Below are positions 1 through 13,689 of a stretch of DNA of 64,000 bases, piece by piece. The translations under genes and the position numbers were made by a program. The DNA is from Carya illinoinensis (Eukaryota > Streptophyta > Magnoliopsida > Fagales > Juglandaceae). Position 1 is the first letter of the stretch. The number at the start of each line of letters is the position of its first letter. Below the pieces are notes generated by a model. That model did not search any database, had not been told where the DNA came from, and saw nothing but the letters and a program-made list of their open reading frames with translations. The DNA is taken from NCBI RefSeq assembly GCF_018687715.1, contig NC_056756.1:33579980-33643979 (forward strand), given 5' to 3'.

Positions 1-723
1 CATAGATCAGGATTAGCATATGTTAGCTAGCTATATGTATTATTATTAAAGTCAGTTCATTTGAAACTAGTGTTTATGTGCCATACATGTCATGATATTT
101 GCAAGCATGTCATTCATTATGTTTCATTCTACATATCATAGTTATATATGTATTATGCATCTCATGTTACATAAAACACGTAAACTTTTATAAGATTAAG
201 TGTAAAATAAACTCATAATAGTTAATCATATGGTCATTCAGATGCATGGTACCAATGTAATTTATGAGTGGATGTACAAGCCACAGAATTAAGCATGGTC
301 CACCATGATATGCTAGAATACTATTAACGGCTCCCCTTGCGGCCCGGGATGTTGGGCCGGTGCACAATCTTGCACACAGGATTAAGTTTGTGTGCCAGTA
401 AGATAAATATGTTAAGTTAGATAATTCAAGACTAATCATGCATGGCATAAACGTATGTACGAATGATCATGATTTTAATTCTTAGCATAAAACATTTTAT
501 ATAAGCCTTATTAAGTATGTTTACGTTATGATGGGTTTCTTATTTAGTCATCAACTCATTTAATTTGTTTTTATATAAGCCTTATTAAGTATGTTTACGT
601 TCTGATGGGTTTCTTATTTAGTCATCAACTCATTTAATTTGTTTTTATGTTTTTAAACCACTCCAGGTAAAGATAATTATGACAATAAAGCTGTATGACA
701 AGACTTAATCTAGAGGCGTGACA
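1..723 (-). mobile_element. Putative Gypsy-type LTR, cut by the left edge
   Basis: Read on the - strand, the sequence at 723 begins TGTCACGCCTC, the TG-plus-ACGCC style of start common in plant Gypsy LTRs, and runs leftward past the window edge. It carries a GC-rich hairpin near 340-359 (arms CGGCCC and GGGCCG) in otherwise AT-rich DNA. No gag-pol coding is visible, so a solo or 5'/3' LTR is likely. The other end, TSD and internal domain are outside the window. Confidence 0.35.
495..648. repeat. 74-bp tandem duplication, two copies
   Basis: Positions 495-568 are repeated at 569-642, and the match continues to 648. The only difference is A at 528 against C at 602. Near identity implies a recent duplication inside the putative LTR. 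Confidence 0.9.
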
Positions 724-1049
724 ATAGCTTAGATCATGTACATAGATTTTAAGTTATTATTTTTACAACACGAGTTTTGAGAAATTTTAATAAATGCTAC
801 TGCACACTCTAGTTTATGATCTCAGTATTTTAATAAATAATTATTTTATTATATAGAATCTTTGTATGTGGCGCAAGTATAAGAACAATTTTTTAAGTCA
901 ATGACAGTAGTAGTACTTTGGCTCCCGAGAATTTCTAAAAGTGATTTTATTCTTAAACGTGGAGAGCAGGATATTTCACTCTCATATAATACGCTCCTTG
1001 TATCCACTTTTGACTCTATTTTGAATAAAATTAAGAAGAAAACAGCCAG

Positions 1050-3022
1050 GTAAAAATGTTATTTATTGTCCATGGGAGGCAAGCTTACTCTGATCAAATC
1101 TATCCTTACATCTATCCCTATATTCTCTTCATTCTCAATACACCAAAAAAGTCATTGATTCCATTCATAAAACTTTTGCCACTTTTTTCTAGGGGGAATC
1201 CGAGGGTTATACTAAAAGAAATGGATTTCTTAGCGTCATATTACCCGTCCTATCCTTGAAAGAGGATTGTGTATTGGAAACTTACATGATGTCCTCCAAG
1301 CCCTTCATTGTAAGCTTGCTTGGCGCTTTCTCACTTCTACTTCACCTTGGGCTACTTTTATTCACCACAAATACATGAGAAACACTTCCTTGCTTGACAT
1401 TATATAGGCTAAATCTTATCATTCTAACTCTTGGAAAGTTATGTGTTATTACCTCCCTATCATTCATCAAGAAAGTCAATGAAAAATTAGGGAGGGCACT
1501 TTAAATTTCTGGTATTATAACTGGATTGTGAATGGTTTCTTAGCTCAGAAAGGTTTAGATGTCAACAATTCTCAACTTCAATTAAAAAATGTTTGTTCCT
1601 CTACTGTATGGAAAATACATATCCTCTCTAGTTTGGTTGACACCTATATGTTGCATGAAGTTAATTACCACCCTATCATTCTTAAACATGGTCGTGATAT
1701 TGGAGTTTGGAAACATTCTCATTATGGTATTTTTTTCTTCCAAGTCTACTGGGAACCTTTTTTGGGACTACTTCTCTCTCGTAAATGCCTTGAGTTTTAT
1801 TTGAAATCAAGTCTTTTCTACTAAGATCTTAGTCTTTGTTTGAAAACTATGGAATAATGGAAATCCCCTTGATAATAAAGTTCAACAATGTGGGATTTAT
1901 ATGTCTTCTAAATGCTCTTTTTGTTCTGAGGGCTCTATTGAATATGCTAACCAAATTTTTCTAGATTGCTCTCTTGCGAAGAGCATTTGACATTATTTCT
2001 TAACTTTTCTTGGTCATTTTCTTTCGGACTATAGCTGTTGGAAAAACATTGCTACTCATTGGCGGTCTTCTTTCAAGGGCTCTGACCAATTTAATTTACT
2101 TTCTTGTTTGCTACCATCTCTTATCTTTTATGGAATTATGGATAGCTCATAATAGTGTAAGACTTGAGGGTTCTAATACTACTTCCATTACCATTATTGG
2201 TAAGATTAACAAGTGGCTTCGGGAGCTAAATCCCTTCTAAAACTTAAAGATATTACGTCTAACACCAATACAAATGTTCTCAATTCTTTGCATATGTCTC
2301 GGACCATTATTAGGACTAAAAGACATATCTTGGTCAAATGGATTATGCCTCATTTGGGCATTCTCAAGCTAAATATTAACGGTGCTACAAAAAGTAATCT
2401 TTGTCTTGCTGGTTGTGGTAGTATTTTATGTTCCTATAATTGCACTAATAGTATTGGTTTCTCTTGTTTTTTGGGTGTTGGTACGAAGACTTTTGTAGAA
2501 TTGTCAGCCTTAAGATTTGGGTTAACTTTGTATTATGAACTCAGCATCACTAATTTGGTTGTTAAGACTTTTCCCTCATTGTGGTTAATTAGCTTAATAA
2601 AGGCTCTTCTCCCCCTGGATTTACTCAGACATTTGAGATGATATTTTACATTAAAAGAATGATTTTTTTTTTAAAGTATTAATCATGATTACATGGATGG
2701 TAATGCGCTAGCAAAGAATCTACCAAATTATGATGTTATAGGACATATGGTAAGTTTTTAATCTCTCTTTCAACTCCCTAAACATATGTTTGTTATGTTC
2801 TCTTTGGATTATACAAGTCTTCTTATTATTAGAAACTAAATTTTCTAGGTTTTTCTTAATCTTCTTGTAACCTTTATACTTTTTTTAGGAACTTGGTTTT
2901 AGGCTTTTATCCTTGTAGCCCCCAACTTTTATTATCTGTAAAAGGCATTCCTCCTCCATAAGTGAAAATAATCAATAAAATTGGGATCTCATCCTATTCT
3001 TAAAAAAGAGATTAAAAAAAAA
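1050..3022 (+). pseudogene. LINE retrotransposon relic (3' part of ORF2, RNase H, poly(A))
   Basis: Three-frame translation gives broken pieces of the C-terminal half of a plant LINE polyprotein. A zf-RVT-like stretch lies around 1290-1600 (KLAWRFL near 1317, and FWYYNW near 1510). An RNase H-like block lies around 2330-2640 (an LKLNINGATKSN-type start, then AGCGSIL), followed by a degenerate DGNALAKN near 2698. A poly(A) run at about 3013-3022 fits a LINE 3' end. Stops and frameshifts are scattered throughout. The 5' part is absent, as is usual for truncated LINE insertions. Exact borders are uncertain. Confidence 0.6.
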
Positions 3023-3115
3023 AAACTTTAGTCTCAACCTTTATTGTTTTGTTCACCTTGAGAATACTGAACCCATACTAAAAACAAAGCATATAGCAGC
3101 TAAAAAATACTAACC

Positions 3116-3437
3116 ACGTTTGGTTGCAAGATTCAGTTGAGATCAACTCAAATCAGTCTAATTTTAAGTTGAGTCTAATATCCAAATACCCAACTCTCAA
3201 ATTACTAAACTCATTTCAACTAAAAACCTCCTTATACATGGGACCTACCACTTTTTTCAACTCAACACATTTTTATACATGGGACACACAATCTTTTTCA
3301 ATTTTTCATAAATAGTACTAAACTCATCTTAACATTCAAATACATCTAAAATCATTTTAGATGGTCCTCACATAACTCAACTCTCTACTATTTATAAAGA
3401 ATTCAGCTTAACTCAACATCTAAACGTAACCTAAACT
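3116..3437 (+). mobile_element. MITE family 1, copy 1
   Basis: This non-coding AT-rich element of about 320 bp contains repeated 'CAACTCAA', 'ACATGGGAC' and 'CATCTAAA' words. The same order of words recurs at 10.9 kb and 16.5 kb, and inverted at 17.7 kb. Its ends resemble imperfect inverted repeats (ACGTTTGG against RC ACGTTTAG). The superfamily is not determined. Confidence 0.55.
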
Positions 3438-3648
3438 TGATCACTTTCGAGTTCATTTTCTACCAAGAAGTAAAACAGAAAAAATATTTAAATTGAAGAA
3501 AATATGTGAATAGTTGGTAAATAATTTTGCAAAAGGGAAGTATTATTATATGAAAGATAAAAATATAAATAATTAAATCTATATCTTCTATCGACTTAAG
3601 TCTTTTAAAAAAATGGTACTATCACATCATATCAAAATTGATGTATTA

Positions 3649-4222
3649 TGTAAGGGGATTTTTTCTCTCGGGTCGAAAGCTCAGAAGATAAGCCCAAACA
3701 TGAAGAGCCCGGCCTAGTTGAAAAATAGCTCAACCCATTAGAGTTCCCTGACCTTGAAGCAAATGACGACCTATAGCATAATCACGCGAGAAGGAGGGGA
3801 CATATCACCCCGACATTCCTCTATGGCACCTAGCCTCAGATAGCACTATACAAGCAGGTGGGTGGGAAACACATAGAGCCTTTGATCCTCTGGCAGGTAT
3901 GGGAGGAAGAGCCTGACGGCGTATATCCACATGAAAGAAGAAACAGGGAGCCACATAGCATTAATTGTGCCACCCCAAAAACCACGCCGCATTAAAGGAA
4001 TATGACTAAAGGAGCTGTTGAATGAACATATCTCCTTGACATAGGGTATGGGCAGTTGATCCCCAAAAACCTAGTATAAAAGCCAATCTCTAGGTACAAA
4101 GAACTCTCTCTGATCCCTTTACTTTCTCGCATGAATTACTAAAATAATACTAACTTAAGCATTGGAGAATTCCCAGCCTCCACTAAGGCCCCTGATTCTC
4201 TATATTTTCTCTTGAGTGTGCA
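3649..4222 (+). mobile_element. Candidate 5' LTR of a decayed Gypsy element
   Basis: This 574-bp block starts TGTAAGGGG and ends GAGTGTGCA, so it has TG...CA ends. It has a TATA box (TATAAAAG at 4075-4082) in the position expected of an LTR promoter. It is GC-richer than its surroundings and lies directly upstream of a Gypsy-type gag relic in the same orientation. No matching 3' LTR was seen, so the borders are inferred. Confidence 0.4.
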
Positions 4223-5340
4223 GGCCCAAGATTGAAAACTCAAGTCGCTGGAGACTGGCCCAAACGTATACAAAATGCGACGTTAACAATGAGGCCATAT
4301 GTGGGATCTCCATAGACTTCACATGTCTTTCATATGCCTACGACAACCCGTTCTCAGAAGACATGGGGACAAGAAAAGGCAATATCCAAAAACATGGAAG
4401 CAAGACTCGTGGCGATGGAACAATTGGTAGGAAGGCTGACTACCGAGGTGGAGACCTTTTGAAAGGGAACCACTAACGAGCTAGGGAATGATGCAAAACC
4501 AAACAATAGTGAGCACGTTGGATCTAAGAACACTGGAGGGGAAGGTGACACGGGGGAAGAAATGAAGGTCATGCCGAACGAGTTGCATGATCTCAAAGGA
4601 AAGTACGAGGAAATGGCGAGGAAGATGAGCACATTGCAATCAGTAGACTAACTGCTCACTAGCACAGGCCTACCCTATAGTGAGGAAGTGATGGTCGTGC
4701 TCATCATGGAGATGTATAATGGGACTAGGAATCCCCTCAAGCACCTGGAAACATTTAGGGCTCACATGACCCTGCACAACTTCCTAGGAGAGGTGGCTTG
4801 CAAAGCGCTCCCATTGACCTTGAAGAGGATGGAGAGAGTGTGGTTTGGGTTCCTAGGACCCAGGTCTATAGACAACTTTGAGGAACTGACCCTTTTATTC
4901 CTCACGTTGTTTATGGAAAGCATGAGAAGAAGGTGCCCTAAGGCGTGCCTCCTTACCACTAAACAATGAGAAGATGAGATCCTGAAGGCATACTTTTCTA
5001 GGTTCAATAAAGAGCGCATGATGATGGATGACCAGGATAAAAACATAACTCTAGCAACGCTCCTACGAGGAGTATGGCCCCGGTCCTAGTTCATGGCAAA
5101 GCTGGCAAGGAGGACTCCCACCGCATTGCAGGAGTTCATGAATCAAGCCAACATATTCATCAATACCAAGGACATGCGACGTGCCCTAATCGAGCCAATG
5201 AGGAAAGGGCAGGAGCATGCTGACAAGAAAAGGAAGGGCTCGCAAGAAGGTAGAGAGAGGACTACGTGATTGTAGGAGGGAAGAATTCTCCACAAAGGGC
5301 TTGAGACTTCAATTTGATCGATAGGCACTCATCATCCAAA
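4223..5340 (+). pseudogene. Ty3/Gypsy gag relic
   Basis: The best-preserved part is 4688-4969, with a Retrotrans_gag-like pattern: YNGTRNPLKHLETF, then LPLTLKRMERVWF, then FEELTLLFLTLF. After an in-frame stop near 4967 the same domain continues as AYFSRFNKERMMMDD and LATLLRGVWP. A basic tail near 5200-5260 is rich in Lys and Arg. In-frame stops show it is dead. The gag type suggests the Tat/Athila side of Gypsy, but no protease, RT or integrase follows, so lineage is a guess. Confidence 0.6.
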
Positions 5341-8300
5341 AGCATGGTCACTAGCCAGCCCAAGATGAAGACCAAGAGAGTGCCAACCACCACTATTGCA
5401 CTAACACTAGTCCACCACCCACAACACCGAAGACTGCCTCTTGTGATAACTTAGACTTAGCCAAGTCTTCGTTTATTTTTTACTGCCAGTTTATATTTGA
5501 TTGTTGGGCCATGCAAGAAGTGTAGGGTATGTAGAAACCTTGGACCCTATTTAGTTATAATGTTTTAGGCATCTAAGCTTATAAGGGAGGCCCAATAAGG
5601 CCAATAGAATTTGGTCATCACTTTGGATTAGGGTTTAGAACCCTAGTAGACCTTAGGGCATACATCCAACTCACCATTTAGTGCCACATGTCACAACTAC
5701 TTGTGCCATACAGTAGATATAATGAACTTAGACTTGATACATTAGTTTGGCTTACACGTAAGTGAATGTGTTGAAAACAAAAATATTATTAAGTTTTTAG
5801 GACAAGTGATAATTTTACGTACTATTACGTCTTTCCAATTCCACTTTAAAAATTATTTATAGACAAATGATTAAAATAGCAGACAGATATATTATATAAG
5901 CATAACCGAAAGTCTTCTTTGTCTCGTTAAACAGTAGACAATAATGGAAAAGATTAATTAAAATATCTCAAAGTAGCAAAGAGACAAACTTTCTGTTAAA
6001 GAATAAAACCCTAGAACACAATAGAATTAAACATATAAAGAAGTAAAAATCTTGTCCCTTTGACTAATAATCTTGGTCGATGTCAACCCACCAACAACCA
6101 ATGATCAAACTCAACAGCTAAAAAAGAAACACAGTAGGCAGGCAACGGATATGCCGACTATCATTTTAATCTCTACTGCTGTGCTTTATTTGGACAAATA
6201 TCTTAATATCTCTAAAGCCAAAAGAAGACTTGAAACAAACAATCATTTCTCCAAAATCAAGCATATAGATTTGTCGAGAATTCGCACATAAATCGACGAC
6301 CAAAAAGCTCGCATTACACCTACGATCGAGGATCATATAAAATCGATCATGCCTCGTGGAGTGGAGGTGGCATGTCATACAGGCGTTTTCCAGGACCCTT
6401 TAGGTAGCCAATCCCTTGATAACACAAGAAAGTATGTACTAAAATAAGCATGATCATGTTGGGATTAGGTGTCGTTAATCTCTATAAATTGTCCCCGGTG
6501 GGGACAATTGGGCAAATCACAACTTTTTAGCATGTCGCTCTTTTGGTACGTCGTGGCCTAAGGAGAATCGTTATTAATTTTGTGCTAGATATATAGTATA
6601 TTATATCATGTAGTCAATTAGCAGAGTTTAATTACATTCCTTTGATCACTTGGGCATCTTTGGATAAGGACTTTTAAAGGAATGATCAAACACCACGTAT
6701 ATATACATTGTTGACTTGCATGTAGTCAAATTAATAAGATGGTCAAGAGAATAATTTTCTCAAAATGCACCATTTGAGGATGTCGTCCATAAACTTTTCC
6801 GTTGACCGTTTGGGAATTTTCGACTAATGATTATATGTAATATGATTAAAAAATAAATGATGCCCAACTTTGAAGAAGCTGATCTTTCACCTGATGACCA
6901 TTAATTATACGGATTTTGTTGAACACGTGTCGATTTTTTCCTCAGAAAGTTTAAAAAACCCTCTTGCTTTCTCCGTCTTTTGACTTGAGAAAGACTATAT
7001 ACGAGGTTCTTTTGTCGTGGAGCATAAGATACGTGTGCTTAAACAGCATTAACGCTAGCTTCTCACGCTGAGTTGAGAGAGATAAGTTTGTTGATCAAAA
7101 TCAAATGATGATCAAGGAATCACTTTCACTTTGAGGTGTACGCTTTGCCATTTCATATAAAAGAAAGTGCATGCAGGCCGGTACTGGAGAAGGTAAAGGA
7201 GAGAAGACAAAAGAAATTAATGTTTTCATTAGATTAAATGCAAAGAAAAGCAAGACATAAAATAGATTAATGCCTGAAAAATATATATAATTTTAGTACA
7301 ACGACACCTTTCGGCATTCACCTTGTAATTTGTATCCTTTTCCTTCTTTTCATCGTTCAAGTTCTGTACATTATCATTAAGTTAATGAACTGAGAGCCTC
7401 TTAATAAAATAAAAAAATAAAATCTTATAAAATAATTTTACATATAACTATAAAGTGCAAAATCATTTTAAAAAAATAAAATTTATTATTAAAAATTTAT
7501 TTATTTTTATGTAAATCTGATATTTTATTTATATTTTTTAAAATAATTACGTGACATTGGTACAATTCACGGTTGTCAATATCTTTTTTAAATCTTATAT
7601 ATTTCAATAAACTCCAAAGAAAACTAAAAACCACACGTACACGTGCAAACATGCTAATTGAAGACAACATATCTATATAAAAATCAGGTCGGAAAAGGAA
7701 CAAAATAAATTAATGACTTCATTTTTTTTAATGACTACTCTGCTAGACATTCCTCGATCTTTATTCTCCATGATAACATAATTAATAGGCACTTCTGTCG
7801 TGAAGATCGTGCATTTGACCATTCAAGAAAAAGCAAATCATACAATATCCCAATGTCCCCAGATTTTCATGGATGCCTTTAATTAGAAACAGACGGCTAT
7901 ATATAGATGGGTTCCGGAACTACGTTCTACGTAAAACATGATATATTAATTTAGCACTCCCCATGTCCCCCCATACACCCTGAACTCCACCAAAATCATG
8001 TCCATGCTTTCGGCTCTTCCTTTTCAGTTTTCAATCCCACATTTCATAGAATTCAAGAATTTCCAAAACCCTTTTTAATTTAGGCCTGAAATATCGATTC
8101 CCATGTCTTGGATCCTTAGTTATTGCTGTCAAAACTTTCTTCTGATCTGCTGCATGCCTGCCATTGTCTAGGAGTACTTACTCCCTTGTCTCTGATGTCA
8201 TATGGAGTCCCAGATGATTTGATCTGGTAATTCGACCGTGCGGCGGCCGCTGGTTCGACATCAACTTGGGCTCGATACGTCAGATATTCAACTTCCAAGT

Positions 8301-9451
8301 TTGCAAAGGAGAAGCTACAGCCTTCCTTGAAAGCGTTACAGGTACGCCTGTATATATATATGTTATAGTTCGGTGTTTGCATTTTCCCGGTAGAGTTAAA
8401 ATGCTTGTTTGGGCTTTGCAATATGCATAGCTTCTTGTTCGAAAGAACGCGTACAGAGTAGAACGAGGCCTAGGTTAGGTTAGGATGTTCGAGAAAATAT
8501 AAGTTGAACTGTACATATATCCGATGTTACTGCTACAGTACTCCCAATGATCTCAACCGTAATTAATACTCGAAGATTGTGTTGTGTGAATTTCGAGGAC
8601 AAATCAGACGGTGTATATATGCCACAAGGAACATTGTATAGGTCAAAAACTACAGGTTTCACTTTCTACTTTGTTTTTTTTTTTTTCTGTTTTTTAGCTT
8701 TTTCCGAGAGGAATTTGTTTAATTAGGAACAGGGAGTTTTTACTGCTTTTTACTCTGTCGACGAGCTTTTTGTCAGATTTTATCTTAAGTCCAATAAGAG
8801 GCAAAATGATCGAGTGGTCAGTCAATCAATCAATCAACCTTGAACGATAACCCATCACTATTATTGCTTTACGTGCTTTACACACCCCCCACGGACAGAC
8901 TGCAGAGATGTGGTCAGCTTCGAATATTATATATTTTTAAAATGAGTGCAAAATATGTTTTCTTAATATATTTCATAATTATATTTTAAAATAAAAATTA
9001 TTTTATTATTATTTTAAAATAAAATAAATAATATTTCATTATTATTTTTTCAAATAAAAAATATTATGTATTTGTTTTTTATCTTTTTAAAATTCATTTT
9101 ACGGTACCTTGTCATTAAACTATGGAATGCTTTTTTAATTCTACCCATCTTTTTTAAACTATGAAGTATTTTAATAGAAAAGTAATTTAAGTAGAGGTTT
9201 CTGAATAAATTTATAAAATAATGTCACCTTGATATAGATTATAGTATGTTTCATTATGTAACGTATTTTATATTAGATTATGTCATTTGTAAGTTACCTC
9301 AATTTGTAAATTTAGCATTTATTTTTTTTTATTTATCCTTTTTTGAATTTACAGATTTAATCATAGAAATCAACAAACCAAGTTAATCACATATCATTTA
9401 TTGTTATATATGCAAGTATTTTAGACAACACTAAATATTAATCAAATATTA
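5341..9451. other. Intergenic, no gene recognised
   Basis: This is AT-rich DNA with only short, unconvincing ORFs. There is a perfect 10-bp inverted repeat with a 3-base loop at 6487-6509. A GC-richer patch at about 8200-8345, flanked by AG and GT dinucleotides, is open for some 40 codons but matches no family I know. An AT-rich block at 7400-7520 is related to others at 17.1, 26.4 and 29.7 kb, probably a small MITE family. Confidence 0.5.
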
Positions 9452-9645
9452 TAAGGCCTCATTTGTATATAATAAATATTTTATCTCATTTCATTTTATT
9501 ATTTTAATTTTTAAAATTTTTTTTTACAAAATATAATAAATAATTTATTTTTAAAAATTTTAAATAATAATAATATCAAAAAATAATATTTTATTTAACT
9601 TTTATTTTAATTTATCTCTTTCTAAATTTTAATGAGACATTTGGA
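9452..9645. mobile_element. MITE family 2, copy 1
   Basis: This AT-rich non-coding element of about 190 bp carries the recurring words 'ATCTCATTTCAT', 'ACAAAATATAATAAATAA' and 'AATATTTTATTTAACTTTTA'. The same order occurs at 13.70-13.87 kb and 31.21-31.40 kb, and the reverse complement near 26.0-26.4 kb. No coding capacity. Confidence 0.5.
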
Positions 9646-10894
9646 TGGATGTAATATTATATGATTCTTGAAAATAATAATAGATTAGGTTGGTCGAATG
9701 CATTTAAGTGGAGGAAATCAGAATCAGGATTCTCTTTGTTTTTTTAAAAGAGAACATAGATTCTCTTTAAAGATGTGAGAATCCAAAACCATCATCATCC
9801 CTCAAAGCTAATATAAGAAAACCTATTAATCACTTTCATAAAAAAATGTAAAAATTAAAGTTGTGTTTAAATAATGAAGTGAGTTTAGATATTCTGTAAA
9901 ATAATAATAATAAAATATTAAATAGTAGTAAAATTTTTTAAAACTAAATAAAAATAGCCACTAACCAAACTAGGTCAAGAAACTCCACTACCCAAACTGG
10001 CCCTTTCACAAAAATCTAAATAAAAATCTCTTTAAAAAGTTTGTATAAAATACTTCTCAAAGCCAAATAAAAATCATATATTAAAAAATCTGTATCCAAA
10101 AATACTTTCTTCATTTCTTTGTACCTACTTCCACGAAGGCCAATATAAATTTTATCTCAAAACTCCAATAAATAATTCCAAAAAATTATCAAAATCTTCC
10201 TTAACATTTCTAGACGTTAGAACACTAAGGGTGTGTTTGAAAATTTAGATTATTTCGGAATTTTGTGAATAAGGTAAAATAATTTGAGCAAAGATATTTT
10301 ATTAGGTTTTGAAAAATGAGAGAAAAAAAAATTGATTAAAAATATTATAAAGTTAGAAATTTATTTGAATATATTTTTTGTTTTGAAGTTTATAAAAGTT
10401 GTATTAATTTTTGTATTTTGTTTTGAAATTTGTTAAAATTGTATTGATTTTTGTGTTTAAATAATGATTATAGAATAATTAGATGAAAAGGTTAAAAATT
10501 GGAAATTGAAACATTTTTTTGTGTCTAAGTGATATTTGTAATTTCGTGTATGAAATTATAATCAAAGTTTTGATAATTTTAAAAATTCTCATAACGTCCA
10601 CACATGACTTAAATATAGGCAAAAAGAAAAACTATTTTAGATAATGCTAGTGATACTACAAAATCTGGGCTTGATCAAATGAAAACTAATTTTCATGAAG
10701 TTGGCTCGTTGAAAATTCATGATTTGTAACTTAATGCGTACTAACACGACTCTCTCCCTACTTATTAAAAAGGAAATAAACACTCTCGGTAAGATAGATC
10801 TATTACCTTGAGGATGTCCAAAATACATGGTAGATGTGAACCGGCATGCAATCATGGACCATATATACCCTTGTGCAATCTCGATCTCTCAGAT
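9646..10894. other. Intergenic, no gene recognised
   Basis: AT-rich sequence without a credible ORF, RNA gene or domain. Part of 10220-10580 has the low-complexity look of a degraded MITE. Confidence 0.5.
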
Positions 10895-11240
10895 TATGTT
10901 AGCCCTATTTGTAATTTAGACTCAGCTACTTAGTTGACTCTAATTTTAAATTTAATCTAACATTTAAATACTCAATTCTTAAATTATTAAACTCATTTTA
11001 ATTCAAAACATCTTTGCATGTGAGACTCACAACATTTTTCAACTCAACACCTTTTAAAGAATAGCAACTTTTTTTAACTTCTTATAAATACATCTAAATT
11101 TATCTTAGTATCCAAATATATATAAATTCATCTTAAGTAAGTCTCAAAAAACACACTTTATAATCTTAATTTACTATTATTCATAAAGAACTTAACGTAT
11201 TTCAACTCAATTCAACATCTAAACAAAGATTTAGCCTAAC
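10895..11240 (+). mobile_element. MITE family 1, copy 2
   Basis: Same word order and orientation as the copy at 3116-3437: a 'TTGACTCTAATTTTAAATTTAATCT'-like start, 'CATGTGAGACTCACAAC' in the middle, and 'TTCAACATCTAAACAAAG' at the end. Non-coding. Confidence 0.55.
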
Positions 11241-13290
11241 CTGTACAAGTACTAGAACCAGTCGACCATATTGTGAACAAAATTTCCTTTAAAACCTAGG
11301 TCAATATATAGAGCCATTCCAATTTATGAAAACGACCTTGTCCTCCTGGCCAAACATTTCCTCCCTCCTCTTTCGTTTGTTTACTCTGGATGAAATTAAA
11401 ATTATGAAGAATGAGTTGTGGTCCTGTGAATGAGTTTTCAATATTATCTTCAATTAGACAGTTGCGCCCTTTGATTTCAAATAGTGGGACCAAAAATAAA
11501 AGCAAGCATCCATGGAGTATTGTTAGGTTCCAAAAACAAATCTGACCCTCACCCCCACACAAGCACCACTTGACGAAGGGGAGTAGTTGGAGATAGCAAT
11601 TAAGATAATGTATATTGTGTTAAGAAATTCTACGCGAAGATGCTAGATGGATATTAGTGATTTGAAAACTTCATGTATCTTCTATAAAAGGAGCTAAAGT
11701 AGTTGTTGCGGTGCATTGAGACACTTCTTCGACGATCCTTTACAATGACTCACCGTATTAACACTTAGGTTGAGTATCTCATTTGCTTTGATAACTATGT
11801 GAACACAGTGATAATTTTGTTCTTTTTTAGCGTCAACACTCACGGATCAATATGTAATTAATTGAACACCATACACTTACTCAATACCATGACATTGGGT
11901 CCACAATATAGGTTGCCTTGCCCATGACTTCAATCTTGAAATGGTATCTCCTTTGAATGCAATTATTATGGGTCTTGACAATTAAATAAAAAACTTTAGG
12001 ATTATCGATACCTATTTGATTATACGTCTAGTCCTTATAGCTTCTAACATTAGACCCAAAAAGGAGAAGAGGTTTGCGTATGTCTAACATAGATTTGGTG
12101 CGTGTGAAGAACAATAGGATTGAGGTGCAACATGGGTATACCAATTTTTGTTTAAATAGTAACTTATAATGGTTTGGATGGGAGTGTGTAATCCGAAGAA
12201 TGGATGAGAATCCTATGACGTCGTACAAGTATGGACATCTCTTCCGCGGCGAGGCAGGAGGAGGTTGCCATCCTCGTGTGATGGAAGACACTTCACATAA
12301 TGGGGTCCATGCTACTAACTTTTCTTCAATAATGCAAAGAAAAATTGAATGAGGTTTTGGATTTATTTGTATCTAAACTTTAGAATTCAATTACATCATA
12401 ATTGAGAAAAAAATATTATAATTTATTTTAAGATTTTCATTGTTTTAGGAGAAAATATTATTTTTCCCAAAAATGATTTCTAAGAAAGACATTTTTTAAT
12501 TTATATTCTTCCCATTAAGTTTTATTATACAATCATGATATTTCAACAAACGATTTATTATAAAATACTAATGAAATAGTTTAAATGAAGATTTTGTTGG
12601 GTTTTAGAAAATGAAAGAGATAAAGTTAATAAAAATATTATAAAATTATTTAGATATAATATTTTAATATTATTTATATTTTGAAATTTATAAAACTTAA
12701 AATTAATTTTTGCATTTACGTAATGCTTAGTTAATAATTAAATAAAAAATTAAAAAATATTTTGTGTGTAAATAATATAATATTTACGAATAAAATTAGA
12801 AAAAGTTTCGAGATTTCTTATTATAATACTTTATACTTTATTATAGTCGAGACTCGAGAGAGATTCGTATGGAAAAAAACATATTATGAAAGTAAAGAAA
12901 AAATGGTTTGTCTCTGGCAAAACTCGCATGGAAAAGAATTTTGTAAGGTATGGGCACATGTGGAAAATGTTGTCCCACAGGCACAGTCGAATTTGCTTTC
13001 CGGCCCCTCATGTCAAGTTGTCAACACCATCTAAACACACAAACGGCTAACGACGTACACAACTTGAAAGTCACTAAGCCACGGACACACCCATCACGTT
13101 GCGACACACCCACACATCTTGTGTAGTCATAACCATTGGGGCCCCACTTTTCGTATTAGGAATTTTTGAAAATCAATATTACGTACAATCTTCAAATGAA
13201 GATTGCAATATAGACAAAGTTAATTTCTTTCTTTTAATAAAAGATTTGTACATGTAATTTTTAAGTAGACACTGTAAATAAAATTTTAAA
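11241..13290. other. Intergenic, possible short coding relic near 12.0-12.3 kb
   Basis: No intact gene. Around 12040-12310 the + strand has an unusually GC-rich, protein-like patch that contains stops and that I cannot assign. The rest is AT-rich. Confidence 0.4.
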
Positions 13291-13299
13291 TTGTGTTTG

Positions 13300-13600
13300 A
13301 GTGTTGAAGTATCTTCAACACTTCTCACTACTATTCATTACTTTATTATTACTTTTTACCTATTTTTTTACTATTTATTACTTTTTACCTACTTTTTTTT
13401 ACTATTCATTACTTTATTATTACTTTTCACCTACTTTTTATTACTATTTGCAAATCTCTTCGACACTTCCCAACATCCAAACTTATTTTTTTATTATTTT
13501 ATATTACTATTTTTTATTATTTTTATATTTTTTATTCCTATTCACAAATTATATGAGATTACTTCTCTACTCAAATATAATCTTAATTATTTAATGTTAC
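13300..13600. repeat. Pyrimidine-rich low-complexity tract
   Basis: This tract is built of short TTATTACTTTTTACC-type words repeated imperfectly. It gives overlapping Phe/Leu/Tyr-rich ORFs in two frames, which are artefacts of composition. Confidence 0.75.
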
Positions 13601-13689
13601 TATTCATTATTTAATTTAATGAGTATGGTAATAGATCAACTAGAATTGTGTCTGCCACCATTAAAATAGAATCGCATTTGCCACGGTTA

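Noticed and set aside
13291..13614. Overlapping Phe/Leu/Tyr-rich ORFs of 97 and 107 codons
   Set aside because: They come from a TTATTACTTTTT-type low-complexity tract and exist in two frames at once. No domain, and codon use is dictated by the repeat.
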